The notes: generated by a model not told the origin, from the letters alone. A stretch of 38,277 nt of DNA from Algoriphagus terrigena DSM 22685 (GCF_000429445.1 NZ_AUBW01000033.1:1-38277), one strand, 5' to 3'; shown: positions 9,447 to 18,792, counted from the first letter of the stretch. Made by a program: numbers and translations.

Positions 9447-9920
9447 TTAGCCTTCTTCGTGAAGCTCAAACAATGCCTCGACTTCCACGGGGATGTTGTC
9501 CGGCAGTGAGCCCATTCCCACCGCGGATCGGACGCCGATTCCGTTTTCCTGTCCCCATACACTCGCAAACAGCTCGCTGCAGCCGTTGATGATAAATGGA
9601 TGCCGCTCGAAGTCCGGCGTGCAATTCACCATGCCGAGCACCTTGATCACGCGCTTTACCTTGTCGAGAGAGCCGATATTAGCTTTGATCGTGGCAAGCA
9701 TCGCCAGCCCGACTTGTCTGGCGGCTATCTTTCCCTGATCCATGTCGAAGTCGGTTCCGATCCTTCCGATGATCAGACTTCCGTCGGCTTGCACGGTACC
9801 ATGTCCGGAGAGATATAGGTATTTGCCATCGACCAGGCAGGGTTTGTAAACGCCAAGCGGCTTTGGCGCTGGAGGGAGAGTCAATCCCAACTTTGCAAAT
9901 CGTATTTCAGGTGTTTCCAT
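9447..9920 (-). CDS. RidA family (YjgF/YER057c/UK114) protein
   Basis: 157 residues from the ATG at 9918-9920. A longer frame to 9983 would overlap the permease gene by 41 bases and add a non-homologous leader, so the METPEIRF start is chosen. The sequence follows the RidA-like trimeric fold, with KYLYLSGHG and GMVNCTPDF, and ends in GVRSAVGMGSLPDNIPVEVEA. The Arg of GVRSAVG matches the conserved Arg of enamine/imine deaminases. The length and N-terminus fit the longer RidA subgroup of about 150 residues rather than E. coli RidA of about 128. Family members hydrolyse reactive 2-aminoacrylate-type enamines. It begins 22 bases after the GntP permease gene on the same strand, so the two are probably co-transcribed. 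Confidence 0.88.
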   Translation of the reverse strand: METPEIRFAKLGLTLPPAPKPLGVYKPCLVDGKYLYLSGHGTVQADGSLIIGRIGTDFDMDQGKIAARQVGLAMLATIKANIGSLDKVKRVIKVLGMVNCTPDFERHPFIINGCSELFASVWGQENGIGVRSAVGMGSLPDNIPVEVEALFELHEEG

Positions 9921-9942
9921 CAGGGTAAATTTTGGATTGAAA

Positions 9943-11256
9943 TTAGACAAAAAGATCCAAAGCGAGGACTCCAAGTAGCCCACAGACTGCTACAATGGTC
10001 TCCATCAGCGACCAAGATTTGAGCGTGTCCTTGATACTCACGTTGAAAAACTCCTTGTACATCCAAAATCCTCCGTCATTAAAATGCGAAAACATCAGGC
10101 TTCCCGAGCCGATAGCCAAGACCAGCAGGTTGGGATCTACATTCATCGTGGTCACCAGCGGGGCGATGATCCCGGCGGTGGTGAGACCAGCCACGGTCGC
10201 TGAGCCCACACAGACCCGGATCACCGAAGTGATCAGCCAGGCGAGGATCAGCGGGTGCATGTCCCAGGTTTGCAGGCTCTCCGCGATGGTCTGGCTGACG
10301 CCGGTATCGGTGAAAATCTGCTTAAGCGCACCGGCTCCCGCCACGATAAGCAGGATCATGGATACGTCTTTGGTGGCCACGGTGTAGATGTCCATCAGCT
10401 TTTCCATACTGGTGTTTCTGAATATCCCCAGGGAAAAAGTTGCATAAAACAACGAAACCAACATCACGACACCCGGATCGGCGATGAAACTCACAATGGG
10501 TCTCAGCGGATCTTCCGGGGAGATATTCAAGCTCAAAGCAGTAGTTCCGATCAGAAGCATGACCGGAAGGAGCGCAGTGAAGATGCTGTTTCCGATGCCA
10601 GGAAGCTCATCTTCGGGCTTAGGCTCTGACTGGAAAGTCTTTAGCGGTTGGGATTTAATGTTTTTGAGAAAAGGAGCTAATAGTGGTCCGGCAATGATAA
10701 TCGTGGGAATAGCGATCAAAAATCCATAGAAAAGTGTCAGTCCCATGTTGGCATCAAACTGGGCGACCAGGGCTGCCGGCGACGGATGGGGAGGCAAGAA
10801 ACCGTGAGTCACCGACAAGGCCGCCAACAGGGGCATGCCGACGTAGACTGCCGGGAGCTTATACTGATAGGAGACGGTAAAAGCCAAGGGTACGAGCAGG
10901 ACGAAACCTACATTGTAAAAAAGCGGAATCCCGACAATCAAGCCGGTAAACGCCATAGCCCAGGTGATGTACTTTTCTCCAAAGATCTTCATTAGAAAAC
11001 CCGCGATCCGCTGTGCCGCGCCGCTTTCGGAGACGAGCTTGCCGAGCATCGCCCCTGCCACGATCACGATGACGAGATCGCCAAGCATGGCTCCCATCCC
11101 CTTTTGGACGGATTTGGCAACTTGGTCAGCCGGGAGGCCGAGCATAAGCCCGCCGGCGATGGAGGCAATCAAAAAGGCAAGGAAGGGATTGAGTTTGGCC
11201 CAGACGATCAGGAGCACCAGGATCGCAATGCTGAGCAGGACAAAAACAAAGGTCAT
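9943..11256 (-). CDS. GntP-family proton:organic-acid symporter
   Basis: 437 residues, a normal length for the gluconate permease (GntP/GntT/DsdX) family. The protein is almost entirely hydrophobic, with about 12 membrane segments. Family-like stretches include KLNPFLAFLIASIAGGLMLG near the N-terminus, LVTHGFLPPHPSP-type (here SVTHGFLPPHPSPAALVA) and SGSLMFSHFNDGGFWMYKEF. Known members import gluconate, other sugar acids or D-serine. The RidA-family protein immediately downstream would fit a route that makes imine or enamine intermediates (amino acids such as D-serine), but that is an inference from context only. No sugar-acid kinase or dehydratase lies nearby. Confidence 0.9.
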   Translation of the reverse strand: MTFVFVLLSIAILVLLIVWAKLNPFLAFLIASIAGGLMLGLPADQVAKSVQKGMGAMLGDLVIVIVAGAMLGKLVSESGAAQRIAGFLMKIFGEKYITWAMAFTGLIVGIPLFYNVGFVLLVPLAFTVSYQYKLPAVYVGMPLLAALSVTHGFLPPHPSPAALVAQFDANMGLTLFYGFLIAIPTIIIAGPLLAPFLKNIKSQPLKTFQSEPKPEDELPGIGNSIFTALLPVMLLIGTTALSLNISPEDPLRPIVSFIADPGVVMLVSLFYATFSLGIFRNTSMEKLMDIYTVATKDVSMILLIVAGAGALKQIFTDTGVSQTIAESLQTWDMHPLILAWLITSVIRVCVGSATVAGLTTAGIIAPLVTTMNVDPNLLVLAIGSGSLMFSHFNDGGFWMYKEFFNVSIKDTLKSWSLMETIVAVCGLLGVLALDLFV

Positions 11257-11331
11257 AGGTTAGGATTGGGGTTTGCGGGGTAAGATAGGGAAATCAGGGA
11301 AAAGTGCCTTTCTACGCCGAGAATTATGGGA

Positions 11332-13647
11332 CTATTTCCTGATCAACTTTCCTGTCAACAGACGATGCGTTGAAACGATGCTAAAATGATATAGGCCAGG
11401 AGCCAGATTTTGAACCAATGGAGCAAGATCGGACTCCAGATATTGGGCATGATGGCTGGTTTTACCCTGAGCATTTTGGATAACTAGTTCCGCGCCTGTC
11501 GAGTTGAAACCGGTCGGCAAGTTCAAATGAAGTGGGCCGGAACTATACGGATTCGGGTAGATGCTCAGATCTTCCCGAGCTGGCGTATCGGTTTTCAAGA
11601 CTCCGGTCACAGCGCTCCAGGAGACCTGACCTGAAGCAGCCACTAGCTTAACCTGATAGTAATTTTGTTGGAACTTGAGGGGAGAAGTATCCAGAAATTG
11701 ATGGGTTTGAACTTGATCTGGCTGTCCTATGGAGGCGACGGTCCCTACTTTTTCCCATTCCTGAGTTCCGGGGTTCGGACTCCTGTATACCTCGTAATAC
11801 AGATTGTCTTCGGCTTGTACAACGGTCCAGCTGATCACAACGCCATCTGTTGTGAATTTGGAGTTTATCTCAAGCCAGGTCACCGGCAAGATGGAAAGGG
11901 TGCGGAAGCTGCCGATGGTGAAATTTGCGGTTGATAGATCGCCAAACGTCAAGTCGCGTCTGGCCCAGAGTTCGATCGGATCCAATCCCGCCAAGTGAGA
12001 TCCGGGTGCCGCATAGCCGGTGCCGACTATCCGAAGGTCGTCCACGTCGTCCACAATCAGATCTGCTGCGGATATTCTCAGTTCGATTGGATCTGCGCTG
12101 GGAGTCAGGTTCGAGAACGAAAAGTAGCTGAAGAGTCTATACAGAATCTCGGTGCCATCGGTGTCGTCAAAGCCCGATTGGTATTCAGCGCCCTCATATT
12201 CGGTGAAGGACATGCTGAGATTTCCACCAGGTGAGCTTCCAAGAAGCTGGACTTTACGGAGTCCGCGGTTTTGGGTGTCTTCAAATGGAAATGTCGAATT
12301 GGTTGCGGTCAGCACAGTGGGGATTCCAAAATAATGGAGCTGACCGACATTCTTCCAGGAACCATATGTATAGCTGAAGGAGCCCGCCAATCCGGTATTG
12401 ACAGAGAGTTCATTTCCTTCCAGATTCATACTCCCCTGAGTTAGGGTAAGATTTCTCTGGACAGTAAGATTGGAATTGGGATAGAAATCCCCACTTGATT
12501 TGTTCAGGACCAGATCTCTGACCACGAGCGGAAAACCCAGTATTTCCTGATCTGCTGATCCTGTCAACGTCAGCGTGGTATTCGTAGCCACAAAATTCCC
12601 TGGTCCACTTTTCTGCAGACTTCCCAAGAGGGTCAGTTGGCTGGGAAGTATCAGGTTTTGCGCGCCTTGGATTTCCAAATCCCGCACCGCGGTCGGGTTG
12701 GTGGCATCGTCGTAGGAGCTTGCAAGGTAAGACTTGGGAGCTGACCCAGCCCGGAAGATCACCCTGCCGTTCAGTTGGAAGTTCGCGGTTTCGATCCGGG
12801 GCGCATTTCCTTCCAAGATCAGGGTTCCGCCGTTTTGAAGGTCGAAGTTTTGGGCGCTTGAGGCGCCGCTGGTAGATCTGTTGAGGATATTTGAATTGCA
12901 TTCTGATAGAAAAGTTGCGCCAGCTTCGACCACCAGTTCCCCGAATGGATCGACTCCAAATACTGTGGTTTCGGTGTTGAAGGATAATGTGAAACAGGCA
13001 TTTGGGATGACAGATGTGTCAATTTTTTGATGTAAGATTCCCGATCTTATAGTGAACGAGAGGGATTTGAATGGAGCATCCAGGGTAAATGTTTCTCCTG
13101 GGTCCGCTTCAAAAATTACTGAAAACCGACTTTGCGTGGTCTGTGCACTCCAGCTGCTTTTCTGGACAAGAACCCGAGAGGTTCCTTTGAAAGTCAAGGT
13201 GCTTTCTATGGAATTGCCTATCCAGTTTATGCTATTCCAAGCGTTATCAGGAATTCCCGGAGCTGCCCCTGAAAAGGCGTTGAGCGTTCCGTATATATCG
13301 AGGTTGAAACCGTTTAGATTAAGTTTTTGTCCAGCGCCCGTCTCTGCGTTGATAAACACACTTTTCACGGACTCATTCCCAGTCAACGTCAAAGTATGCG
13401 TCTGATCGATGTAGATATCATTGGATTGGTCTGGCTTAGTAATAGCCGGATTCCAGAGGATGCCGTCCCACTCCGCCCAGATTGAAATGTTTGTGAATGT
13501 ACCGCTTGCAATGGTCTTGTACGCGCCAATTTCTTGGGTAAAAGCAGGGATCTGAGTCAGACAGACCACTCCAACTGCCAGGAATATCCAGTATATTCGG
13601 CGGGGAAAAAAGTCCCAGGCTGCTATCAAAAAGAAAAAAGTATCCAT
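11332..13647 (-). CDS. T9SS type A sorting-domain surface protein with beta-solenoid
   Basis: 771 residues. A hydrophobic N-terminal segment (IYWIFLAVGVVCL, about residues 18-31) followed by AFTQE looks like a signal peptide with an unusually long n-region (MDTFFFLIAAWDFFPRR), so a downstream start is possible. Residues about 45-480 are short, regular beta-strand repeats (for example NLNGFNLDIYGTLNAF), as in right-handed beta-helix proteins. Near residues 590-680 is a fibronectin-like stretch (TWLEINSKFTTDGVVISWTV), and the protein ends in a type A T9SS signal starting LSIYPNPYSSG. T9SS exports such proteins across the outer membrane and attaches or releases them. It is transcribed divergently from the DUF4105 gene with only 30 bases between starts. 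The function of the solenoid is unknown. Confidence 0.85.
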   Translation of the reverse strand: MDTFFFLIAAWDFFPRRIYWIFLAVGVVCLTQIPAFTQEIGAYKTIASGTFTNISIWAEWDGILWNPAITKPDQSNDIYIDQTHTLTLTGNESVKSVFINAETGAGQKLNLNGFNLDIYGTLNAFSGAAPGIPDNAWNSINWIGNSIESTLTFKGTSRVLVQKSSWSAQTTQSRFSVIFEADPGETFTLDAPFKSLSFTIRSGILHQKIDTSVIPNACFTLSFNTETTVFGVDPFGELVVEAGATFLSECNSNILNRSTSGASSAQNFDLQNGGTLILEGNAPRIETANFQLNGRVIFRAGSAPKSYLASSYDDATNPTAVRDLEIQGAQNLILPSQLTLLGSLQKSGPGNFVATNTTLTLTGSADQEILGFPLVVRDLVLNKSSGDFYPNSNLTVQRNLTLTQGSMNLEGNELSVNTGLAGSFSYTYGSWKNVGQLHYFGIPTVLTATNSTFPFEDTQNRGLRKVQLLGSSPGGNLSMSFTEYEGAEYQSGFDDTDGTEILYRLFSYFSFSNLTPSADPIELRISAADLIVDDVDDLRIVGTGYAAPGSHLAGLDPIELWARRDLTFGDLSTANFTIGSFRTLSILPVTWLEINSKFTTDGVVISWTVVQAEDNLYYEVYRSPNPGTQEWEKVGTVASIGQPDQVQTHQFLDTSPLKFQQNYYQVKLVAASGQVSWSAVTGVLKTDTPAREDLSIYPNPYSSGPLHLNLPTGFNSTGAELVIQNAQGKTSHHAQYLESDLAPLVQNLAPGLYHFSIVSTHRLLTGKLIRK

Positions 13648-13677
13648 AAAAATCGGATGTAAAAAGTAGTTGAATTT

Positions 13678-14877
13678 ATGAAAATGAAATTAAAAAGTAA
13701 ACTAGTTTGTCTCTTTTTTTTGTTGATTTTCATCGGTTTAGCTCCCGCGAAGGCTCAGACCTATGAGATCAGTCTGTTGACCTGCTCACCGGGCGATGAG
13801 CTTTATTCCAGCTTTGGCCACAGTGCGATCCGGGTGCGGCAGTTGACTCCGGGCGGCCAGGATCTGGTGTTCAACTATGGTACCTTTGACTTTCGCGCTC
13901 CAAACTTCTATGGGAAGTTTGTGATGGGACAGTTGGACGACTACTACCTCAGCGTGACCACCTACGCGGAGTTTATCCGGGAGTACGACTATTTCCAGCG
14001 GGACGTGCGGGAGCAAGTCCTGGATCTGCGGGGCGAGCAGCAGAGCTTCTTGGTTCAGCATCTGACGGTCGAGTCAGATCCTTCCCGTAGATTCTACAGC
14101 TACGAATTTTTCTTTAACAACTGCGCCACCAAGATCCGGGATGCCTTTGAGACTGCGCTGGGCGATGATCTGGTATGGGGCGACTCGGTGGGAGCGGAAG
14201 AGAAGACTTTTCGAAACTTGATAGACGAATATGTCTACCCGCTTCCCTGGGCGGATTTTGGAATTGACCTGGCTCTGGGTTCGGTGATAGACCGGGATGC
14301 CACGGAGCGGGAAAAGCAGTTTCTGCCGGACTATATGGAGGCGGCTTTCGCCAAAGCCACCTTGGTGGGCGACGGCCCATCACGACCGCTGGTGAAGGAG
14401 TCGCGGGTGATCCTGGAATACCCAAAAGCAGAATTTTCGATGGGAGCACTTAATCCCTACAGCGTGATGTGGGGCGTAGCGATCCTGTTTATCGCTGTGA
14501 CTTTCTTTGGACACAAAAAGAAAAGGTTGCTTCTAGGCTTCGATATCGGACTGTTTTCGATCTTGGGGCTATTGGGGATTCTGCTGACATTCCTTTGGTT
14601 TTTCACCGATCACGCGGCTACCAAGTGGAATTGGAATATCCTCTGGGCTTTCCCCGGACATCTGGCCTTAGTATGGGGTTTGCTAAAAAGTAGACACCAG
14701 CCTTGGGTGAGAAAGTACCTGCTTTTTGCGCTGATCATGGCGGACGCGGCGGTGGTCTTTTGGATCTTGGGCTGGCAATCTTTTCACCCCAGTTTGATTC
14801 CAATCCTATTGGTGATCATCCTCCGCACCAATTACCTCTACTATAATATTGGAAGCAGAACCCAAAAAATTGCGTGA
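13678..14877 (+). CDS. DUF4105 (Lnb N-terminal-like) membrane protein
   Basis: 399 residues. A signal sequence (VCLFFLLIFIGLAPAKAQ, cleavage near residue 27) leads into a periplasmic DUF4105 domain at about residues 28-215. It contains SSFGHSAIRV with His48 and FFNNCATKIRD with Cys149, the pair expected for a circularly permuted NlpC/P60-like active site. The C-terminal 135 residues hold about four membrane helices (for example WGVAILFIAVTFFG and ILGLLGILLTFLWFF). DUF4105 domains occur with lacto-N-biosidase-type proteins and are widespread in Bacteroidota; the substrate is unknown. The gene has no close same-strand upstream partner; uvrB follows 59 bases later. Confidence 0.85.
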   Translation: MKMKLKSKLVCLFFLLIFIGLAPAKAQTYEISLLTCSPGDELYSSFGHSAIRVRQLTPGGQDLVFNYGTFDFRAPNFYGKFVMGQLDDYYLSVTTYAEFIREYDYFQRDVREQVLDLRGEQQSFLVQHLTVESDPSRRFYSYEFFFNNCATKIRDAFETALGDDLVWGDSVGAEEKTFRNLIDEYVYPLPWADFGIDLALGSVIDRDATEREKQFLPDYMEAAFAKATLVGDGPSRPLVKESRVILEYPKAEFSMGALNPYSVMWGVAILFIAVTFFGHKKKRLLLGFDIGLFSILGLLGILLTFLWFFTDHAATKWNWNILWAFPGHLALVWGLLKSRHQPWVRKYLLFALIMADAAVVFWILGWQSFHPSLIPILLVIILRTNYLYYNIGSRTQKIA

Positions 14878-14936
14878 TTTTGAACTATTGAAAACCTTTT
14901 ACCCAGCATTTTGTGTTGGGTTTGGGAGACGAAGCT

Positions 14937-16979
14937 ATGGATTTTAAACTGACCTCTGACTACCAACCCACCGGCGACCAGCCGAATGCCATCAAGGAAC
15001 TCGCTGCCGGGATCCATGCCGGTGAACCCGCGCAAGTACTCCTCGGTGTGACGGGATCGGGCAAGACTTTTACTATCGCCAATCTGATTCAGCAGACCCA
15101 AAAACCCACCTTGGTCTTGAGTCACAACAAGACCCTGGCGGCGCAGCTCTATGGGGAATTCAAGCAGTTTTTTCCGGAAAACGCGGTCGAATACTTTATA
15201 TCATACTACGACTATTATCAGCCGGAGGCTTTTATCCCCAGCTCAGGAACCTACATCGAAAAGGATCTTAGCATCAACCAGGAGATAGAAAAGCTGCGGC
15301 TTAGTGCGTCCTCGTCTTTGCTCACAGGCAGAAGAGACGTGATCGTGGTAGCATCAGTGTCTTGCATCTACGGTATTGGCAATCCAGAGGAGTTCAGCAA
15401 GAATGTCCTTCGCCTGCAGGAAGGCGACCGGATTCCGAGAAATCAGTTGTTGTTTAAGCTGGTCGATATCCTGTACAGCCGCACCCAGCTGGATCTAACG
15501 CATGGGACCTTTCGGGTGAAAGGTGACACCGTGGATGTCTTTGTAGCTTACGCGGACTTTGCATATCGGATCTTCTTTTGGGGAGATGAGATAGAAGCCA
15601 TCCAGCGGGTCGAGCCGTCCACGGGCAAGAAGCTTTCCGACGAGAAGATCATCTCCATCTTCCCGGCAAATTTGTTTGTGACTGGCAGAGACACGATTGA
15701 TACTGCCATTCGTGAGATTCAGGATGACATGGTCGCTCAGGTTAATTTCTTCGAAAAAGAAGGGAAATACATGGAGGCAAAGCGCCTGCAGGAGCGGACG
15801 GAATTTGATATGGAGATGATCCGGGAGCTGGGATACTGTTCCGGCGTTGAAAATTACTCCCGGTATTTTGACCGGAGATTGCCTGGCATGCGACCTTTCT
15901 GTCTGTTGGACTACTTTCCGGATGATTACCTGATGGTGATCGACGAAAGCCACGTGACCGTGCCGCAGATTCGGGCGATGTGGGGTGGAGACCGCTCCAG
16001 AAAGGTAAACTTGGTGGACTATGGATTTCGCCTGCCTTCTGCCTTGGATAATCGGCCGCTGAAGTTTGAGGAGTTTGAGCAGATGACACCTCAGACCGTC
16101 TACGTCTCCGCAACTCCTGCGGACTACGAGCTGGCGCTGACCGAAGGGGTGGTGGTGGAGCAGATCATCCGGCCAACCGGACTCTTGGACCCGACGATTG
16201 AAGTACGTCCGAGTCAGAATCAAATCGACGACTTGTTGGAGGAAATTGACCAGACGATCAAGACAGACGCCCGGGTTTTGGTGACGACTTTGACCAAACG
16301 GATGGCGGAAGAGCTCCAAAAGTTCCTGGAGCGTGCCGGGGTCAAGTCCCGCTACATCCACTCTGAGGTGAAGACACTCGATCGGGTGGAGATCCTGCGT
16401 GAACTGAGACTGGGTGTGTTTGACGTCCTGGTAGGTGTAAACTTGCTGAGAGAAGGGCTGGATCTTCCGGAGGTTTCCCTGGTAGCGATCCTGGATGCAG
16501 ACAAGGAGGGTTTCCTGAGAAATGAACGCTCCCTCGTCCAGACCATCGGCCGTGCTGCACGGAACTCGGAAGGCCGTGTGATCATGTATGCGGATAAGAT
16601 CACCGACTCAATGCAGAAGGCCATCGATGAGACGAAGCGTAGACGCGTACTTCAAATGGAATACAATGCCGAACATGGCATTACGCCGACTACCGTGATC
16701 AAGTCGCGGGACAAGATCATGGGCCAAACCAAAGTCGCGGACTCGAAGAAAGGAGCGAAATTCTATGCTGAGCCGATGCCGGGTGAAGCAGACATTGCGG
16801 CCGATCCGGTCGTGCAATACCTGAGCAAAGACAAGTTGGAAAAACTCATCCAGCAGACACAGAAGCAGATGGAAAAAGCTGCCAAGGAGCTCAACTTCAT
16901 GGAAGCAGCACGCTTGCGGGACGAGTGGCAATCGCAAAAATCCCGATTGGCGGAGCTCAGTCGGGGAGTAGCGAACTAG
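14937..16979 (+). CDS. uvrB: UvrB, nucleotide excision repair helicase subunit
   Basis: 680 residues from the ATG at 14937, preceded by GGGAGA about 10 bases upstream; a GTG at 14913 would add eight non-conserved residues. Helicase motif I is GVTGSGKT with Lys43. The damage-probing beta-hairpin region is marked by SYYDYYQPEAF, and motif II by VIDESHV. The C-terminal helicase domain includes GVNLLREGLDLPEVSL and IGRAARNSEGRV. The last 40 residues are a UVR domain (KLEKLIQQTQKQMEKAAKEL) that binds UvrC. UvrB takes DNA from UvrA, verifies the lesion and recruits UvrC for dual incision. All core motifs are intact and the length is normal. Confidence 0.98.
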   Translation: MDFKLTSDYQPTGDQPNAIKELAAGIHAGEPAQVLLGVTGSGKTFTIANLIQQTQKPTLVLSHNKTLAAQLYGEFKQFFPENAVEYFISYYDYYQPEAFIPSSGTYIEKDLSINQEIEKLRLSASSSLLTGRRDVIVVASVSCIYGIGNPEEFSKNVLRLQEGDRIPRNQLLFKLVDILYSRTQLDLTHGTFRVKGDTVDVFVAYADFAYRIFFWGDEIEAIQRVEPSTGKKLSDEKIISIFPANLFVTGRDTIDTAIREIQDDMVAQVNFFEKEGKYMEAKRLQERTEFDMEMIRELGYCSGVENYSRYFDRRLPGMRPFCLLDYFPDDYLMVIDESHVTVPQIRAMWGGDRSRKVNLVDYGFRLPSALDNRPLKFEEFEQMTPQTVYVSATPADYELALTEGVVVEQIIRPTGLLDPTIEVRPSQNQIDDLLEEIDQTIKTDARVLVTTLTKRMAEELQKFLERAGVKSRYIHSEVKTLDRVEILRELRLGVFDVLVGVNLLREGLDLPEVSLVAILDADKEGFLRNERSLVQTIGRAARNSEGRVIMYADKITDSMQKAIDETKRRRVLQMEYNAEHGITPTTVIKSRDKIMGQTKVADSKKGAKFYAEPMPGEADIAADPVVQYLSKDKLEKLIQQTQKQMEKAAKELNFMEAARLRDEWQSQKSRLAELSRGVAN

Positions 16980-16999
16980 TGTTGTTAACCACAAAGTAA

Positions 17000-17130
17000 C
17001 CTTTCGACTCCGCTCAAGGTGACACAGGATGACTCCACGCTCAGGTTGACAGGGAGAAGATTGCTTAAGGTGACACAGGGTTGTTCAGCGCTCAAGGTGA
17101 CACAAAGATTAATCAGGTGACACAGGCTTG
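17000..17130. repeat. Patch of short degenerate GGTGACACAGG repeats
   Basis: After the uvrB stop the sequence runs through five related units. They are GCTCAAGGTGACACAGGATG (from 17012), CGCTCAGGTTGACAGGGA (from 17039), TGCTTAAGGTGACACAGGG (from 17062), GCGCTCAAGGTGACACAAAG (from 17088) and AATCAGGTGACACAGGCTTG (from 17111). The first is preceded by TTTCGACTCC. The core GGTGACACA is intact in four units and altered in the second. The spacing is irregular (23-27 bases) and no frame codes through it, so this is intergenic repeat DNA rather than a gene or a CRISPR array. Confidence 0.75.
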
Positions 17131-17213
17131 CCAGGTCGAGCGGCGTCGAGATCTGTTTTTGGGATATGTCATACTTGACTTAACACTAATACAAACCAAT
17201 ATCCTTTGACACT

Positions 17214-17849
17214 ATGACCCTTCAGGAGGTGAAAGCCTTGGCCGCAAAAGGCGAAGGGGTGAAGATTGAATTCAAGAAAAAGGCAGCTTTTCCGGAGAAG
17301 ATAGTCCGTGAGATAATTGCCTTTGCTAACACCGAAGGAGGTGATCTGCTGATCGGAGTGGACGATGATGGCACGGTCAGTGGGCAGCGCTACATCGAGG
17401 AGGAGATCTTTGTGATGGAAAAAGCCATCCGGGAGCTGATTTTTCCAGCCTTGACCGTGGAGGTTTTTTTGGTGAAGCTGTCGGAGAAGAAGGGGGTCGC
17501 GGTCTTTCGAATCGGGAAAAGCCCGGATCGGCCTCATTATTTGCTCGACACCAATCGAAAACAGGCATTTGTCCGTGTGCAGGACCGAAGTATCCAAGCC
17601 AGCAGAGAAGTATGGGAAGTGCTGAGGAAGGGACGAATACCCAGGGATACGATCTTCACTTACGGCTGGAAGGAGGAAATCCTGATAAAAGCCGTGGGAG
17701 AAAGTGGGAGGATTACACTGCGGGAATTTTCCAAACTGGCCAAGATTCCTCACTTTTTGGCTTCAAAGACGCTGGTCAGACTCGTCACGGCCAATGTGCT
17801 CGCGATCCACCCTCAGGAATCTGAGGACTATTTTACCGTCAAAGAGTAG
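17214..17849 (+). CDS. AlbA_2 (Schlafen-like) putative DNA-binding / ATP-binding protein
   Basis: 211 residues. Residues about 1-130 match the Schlafen AlbA_2 pattern: EGVKIEFKKKAAFPEKIVREIIAFANTEGG in two halves (IEFKKK and IIAFANTEGGDLLIGVDDDG), followed by the FRIGKSPDRPHYL and AFVRVQDRS strands. The C-terminal 60 residues (EILIKAVGESGRITLREFSK and onward) look like a winged helix. The family is found in regulators and in some defence and nucleic-acid-processing proteins; activity is not predictable here. The start is preceded by TATCCTTTG ending 6 bases before ATG, close to a Bacteroidota -7 box. Its 3' end overlaps the convergent PLP-enzyme gene by 11 bases. Confidence 0.82.
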   Translation: MTLQEVKALAAKGEGVKIEFKKKAAFPEKIVREIIAFANTEGGDLLIGVDDDGTVSGQRYIEEEIFVMEKAIRELIFPALTVEVFLVKLSEKKGVAVFRIGKSPDRPHYLLDTNRKQAFVRVQDRSIQASREVWEVLRKGRIPRDTIFTYGWKEEILIKAVGESGRITLREFSKLAKIPHFLASKTLVRLVTANVLAIHPQESEDYFTVKE

Positions 17850-18756
17850 GCAAATCGATCCCGGTTTGCTCGAAGAATCCGGCATTGCCCTGAAGTCCTC
17901 CGGTGTGAATCAGGAGGATGGTTGATCCCTTGGGGAAATGATCTTTTTCTACCAAATCCCAAACTCCAAATGCCATCTTGCCGGTGTAGATCGGATCGAG
18001 CGGAATCCCAAATTCTGAATAAAACCAGCGCATAAAATTGATCAGTTCCGGCTTGGTTTTCCCATAGCCGCCGAAGTGATACTCGGTTCGGATTTCCAGA
18101 TTTCCCGGAGATTGGATGTGGTATTTTGTCAGCAATTCTTCGATCTCCCTGAAGATGAAGTCGCCTTTCAGCGATGAAAAGCCGATTAGACATTGGTGGC
18201 TTCGAAGGCTAGCTGCCAAGCCGGCAAAGGTCCCGCCTGTGCCGATGGACAGACAAACGTGGGAGAAGATTGCATGGGCTTCATCCAGGATTTCTTTGGT
18301 GCCTGTGATCGCTATCTCATTGGTGCCGCCTTCCGGTATGAGGTAGAAGTCTCCGAATTGAGCTCTCAACTTTTCCCGGAAACCGGCGGAATTCTTCATC
18401 CGGTAGCTTTCCCTATCCGCAAAATGCAGCTGCATTCCCTTTTTTTGGGCATGCGCCAAAGTCGAATTTCCCCGGTCTGCGTCTTCTCCGCGAATGATCC
18501 CGATGCTGTGAAATCCCGCCGTGTGCGCTGCGGATGCGGTGGCATAGATATGGTTCGAGAATGCGCCCCCGAAGGTCAGGATGGTTTTTTCTCCGAGCTT
18601 TTTAGCTTCCGCGAGATTGTATTTGAGCTTGAAGTATTTGTTGCCTGAGACCTCCTGATGCACTTTGTCCAGTCTCAACACAGCCAGCTCAACCTCTTTT
18701 TCTGACAGAAGAGAGTGTGACAGGTATTGAAGAGGAGTGGACTCGGCGTCAAGCAT
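17839..18756 (-). CDS. PLP-dependent 1-aminocyclopropane-1-carboxylate deaminase / D-cysteine desulfhydrase family enzyme
   Basis: 305 residues from the ATG at 18754-18756. A longer frame reaches 18813 but would overlap the start of the divergent rluD-type gene. The fold-type II PLP pattern is clear: VSGNKYFKLKYNL carries the likely Schiff-base Lys43, TFGGAFSNHIYATASAA is the substrate-binding loop, IPEGGTNEIAITG follows, and SIGTGGTFAGLAAS is the phosphate-binding Gly-rich loop. The family includes ACC deaminase and D-cysteine desulfhydrase, which release ammonia and a 2-oxo acid. Sequence alone does not separate the two activities, and the Bacteroidota members are mostly uncharacterised. 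It is divergent from the pseudouridine synthase gene with 48 bases between starts. Confidence 0.87.
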   Translation of the reverse strand: MLDAESTPLQYLSHSLLSEKEVELAVLRLDKVHQEVSGNKYFKLKYNLAEAKKLGEKTILTFGGAFSNHIYATASAAHTAGFHSIGIIRGEDADRGNSTLAHAQKKGMQLHFADRESYRMKNSAGFREKLRAQFGDFYLIPEGGTNEIAITGTKEILDEAHAIFSHVCLSIGTGGTFAGLAASLRSHQCLIGFSSLKGDFIFREIEELLTKYHIQSPGNLEIRTEYHFGGYGKTKPELINFMRWFYSEFGIPLDPIYTGKMAFGVWDLVEKDHFPKGSTILLIHTGGLQGNAGFFEQTGIDLPTL

Positions 18757-18792
18757 TCGAAGACTTTTGTCAAAGTTACGGGACAATCCTTC

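Noticed and set aside
15495..16361. 288-codon minus-strand frame inside uvrB
   Set aside because: It is a shadow of the conserved uvrB coding sequence.
17000..17130. CRISPR array
   Set aside because: The units are too short and degenerate, with irregular gaps, no spacers of constant length and no cas genes in the window.
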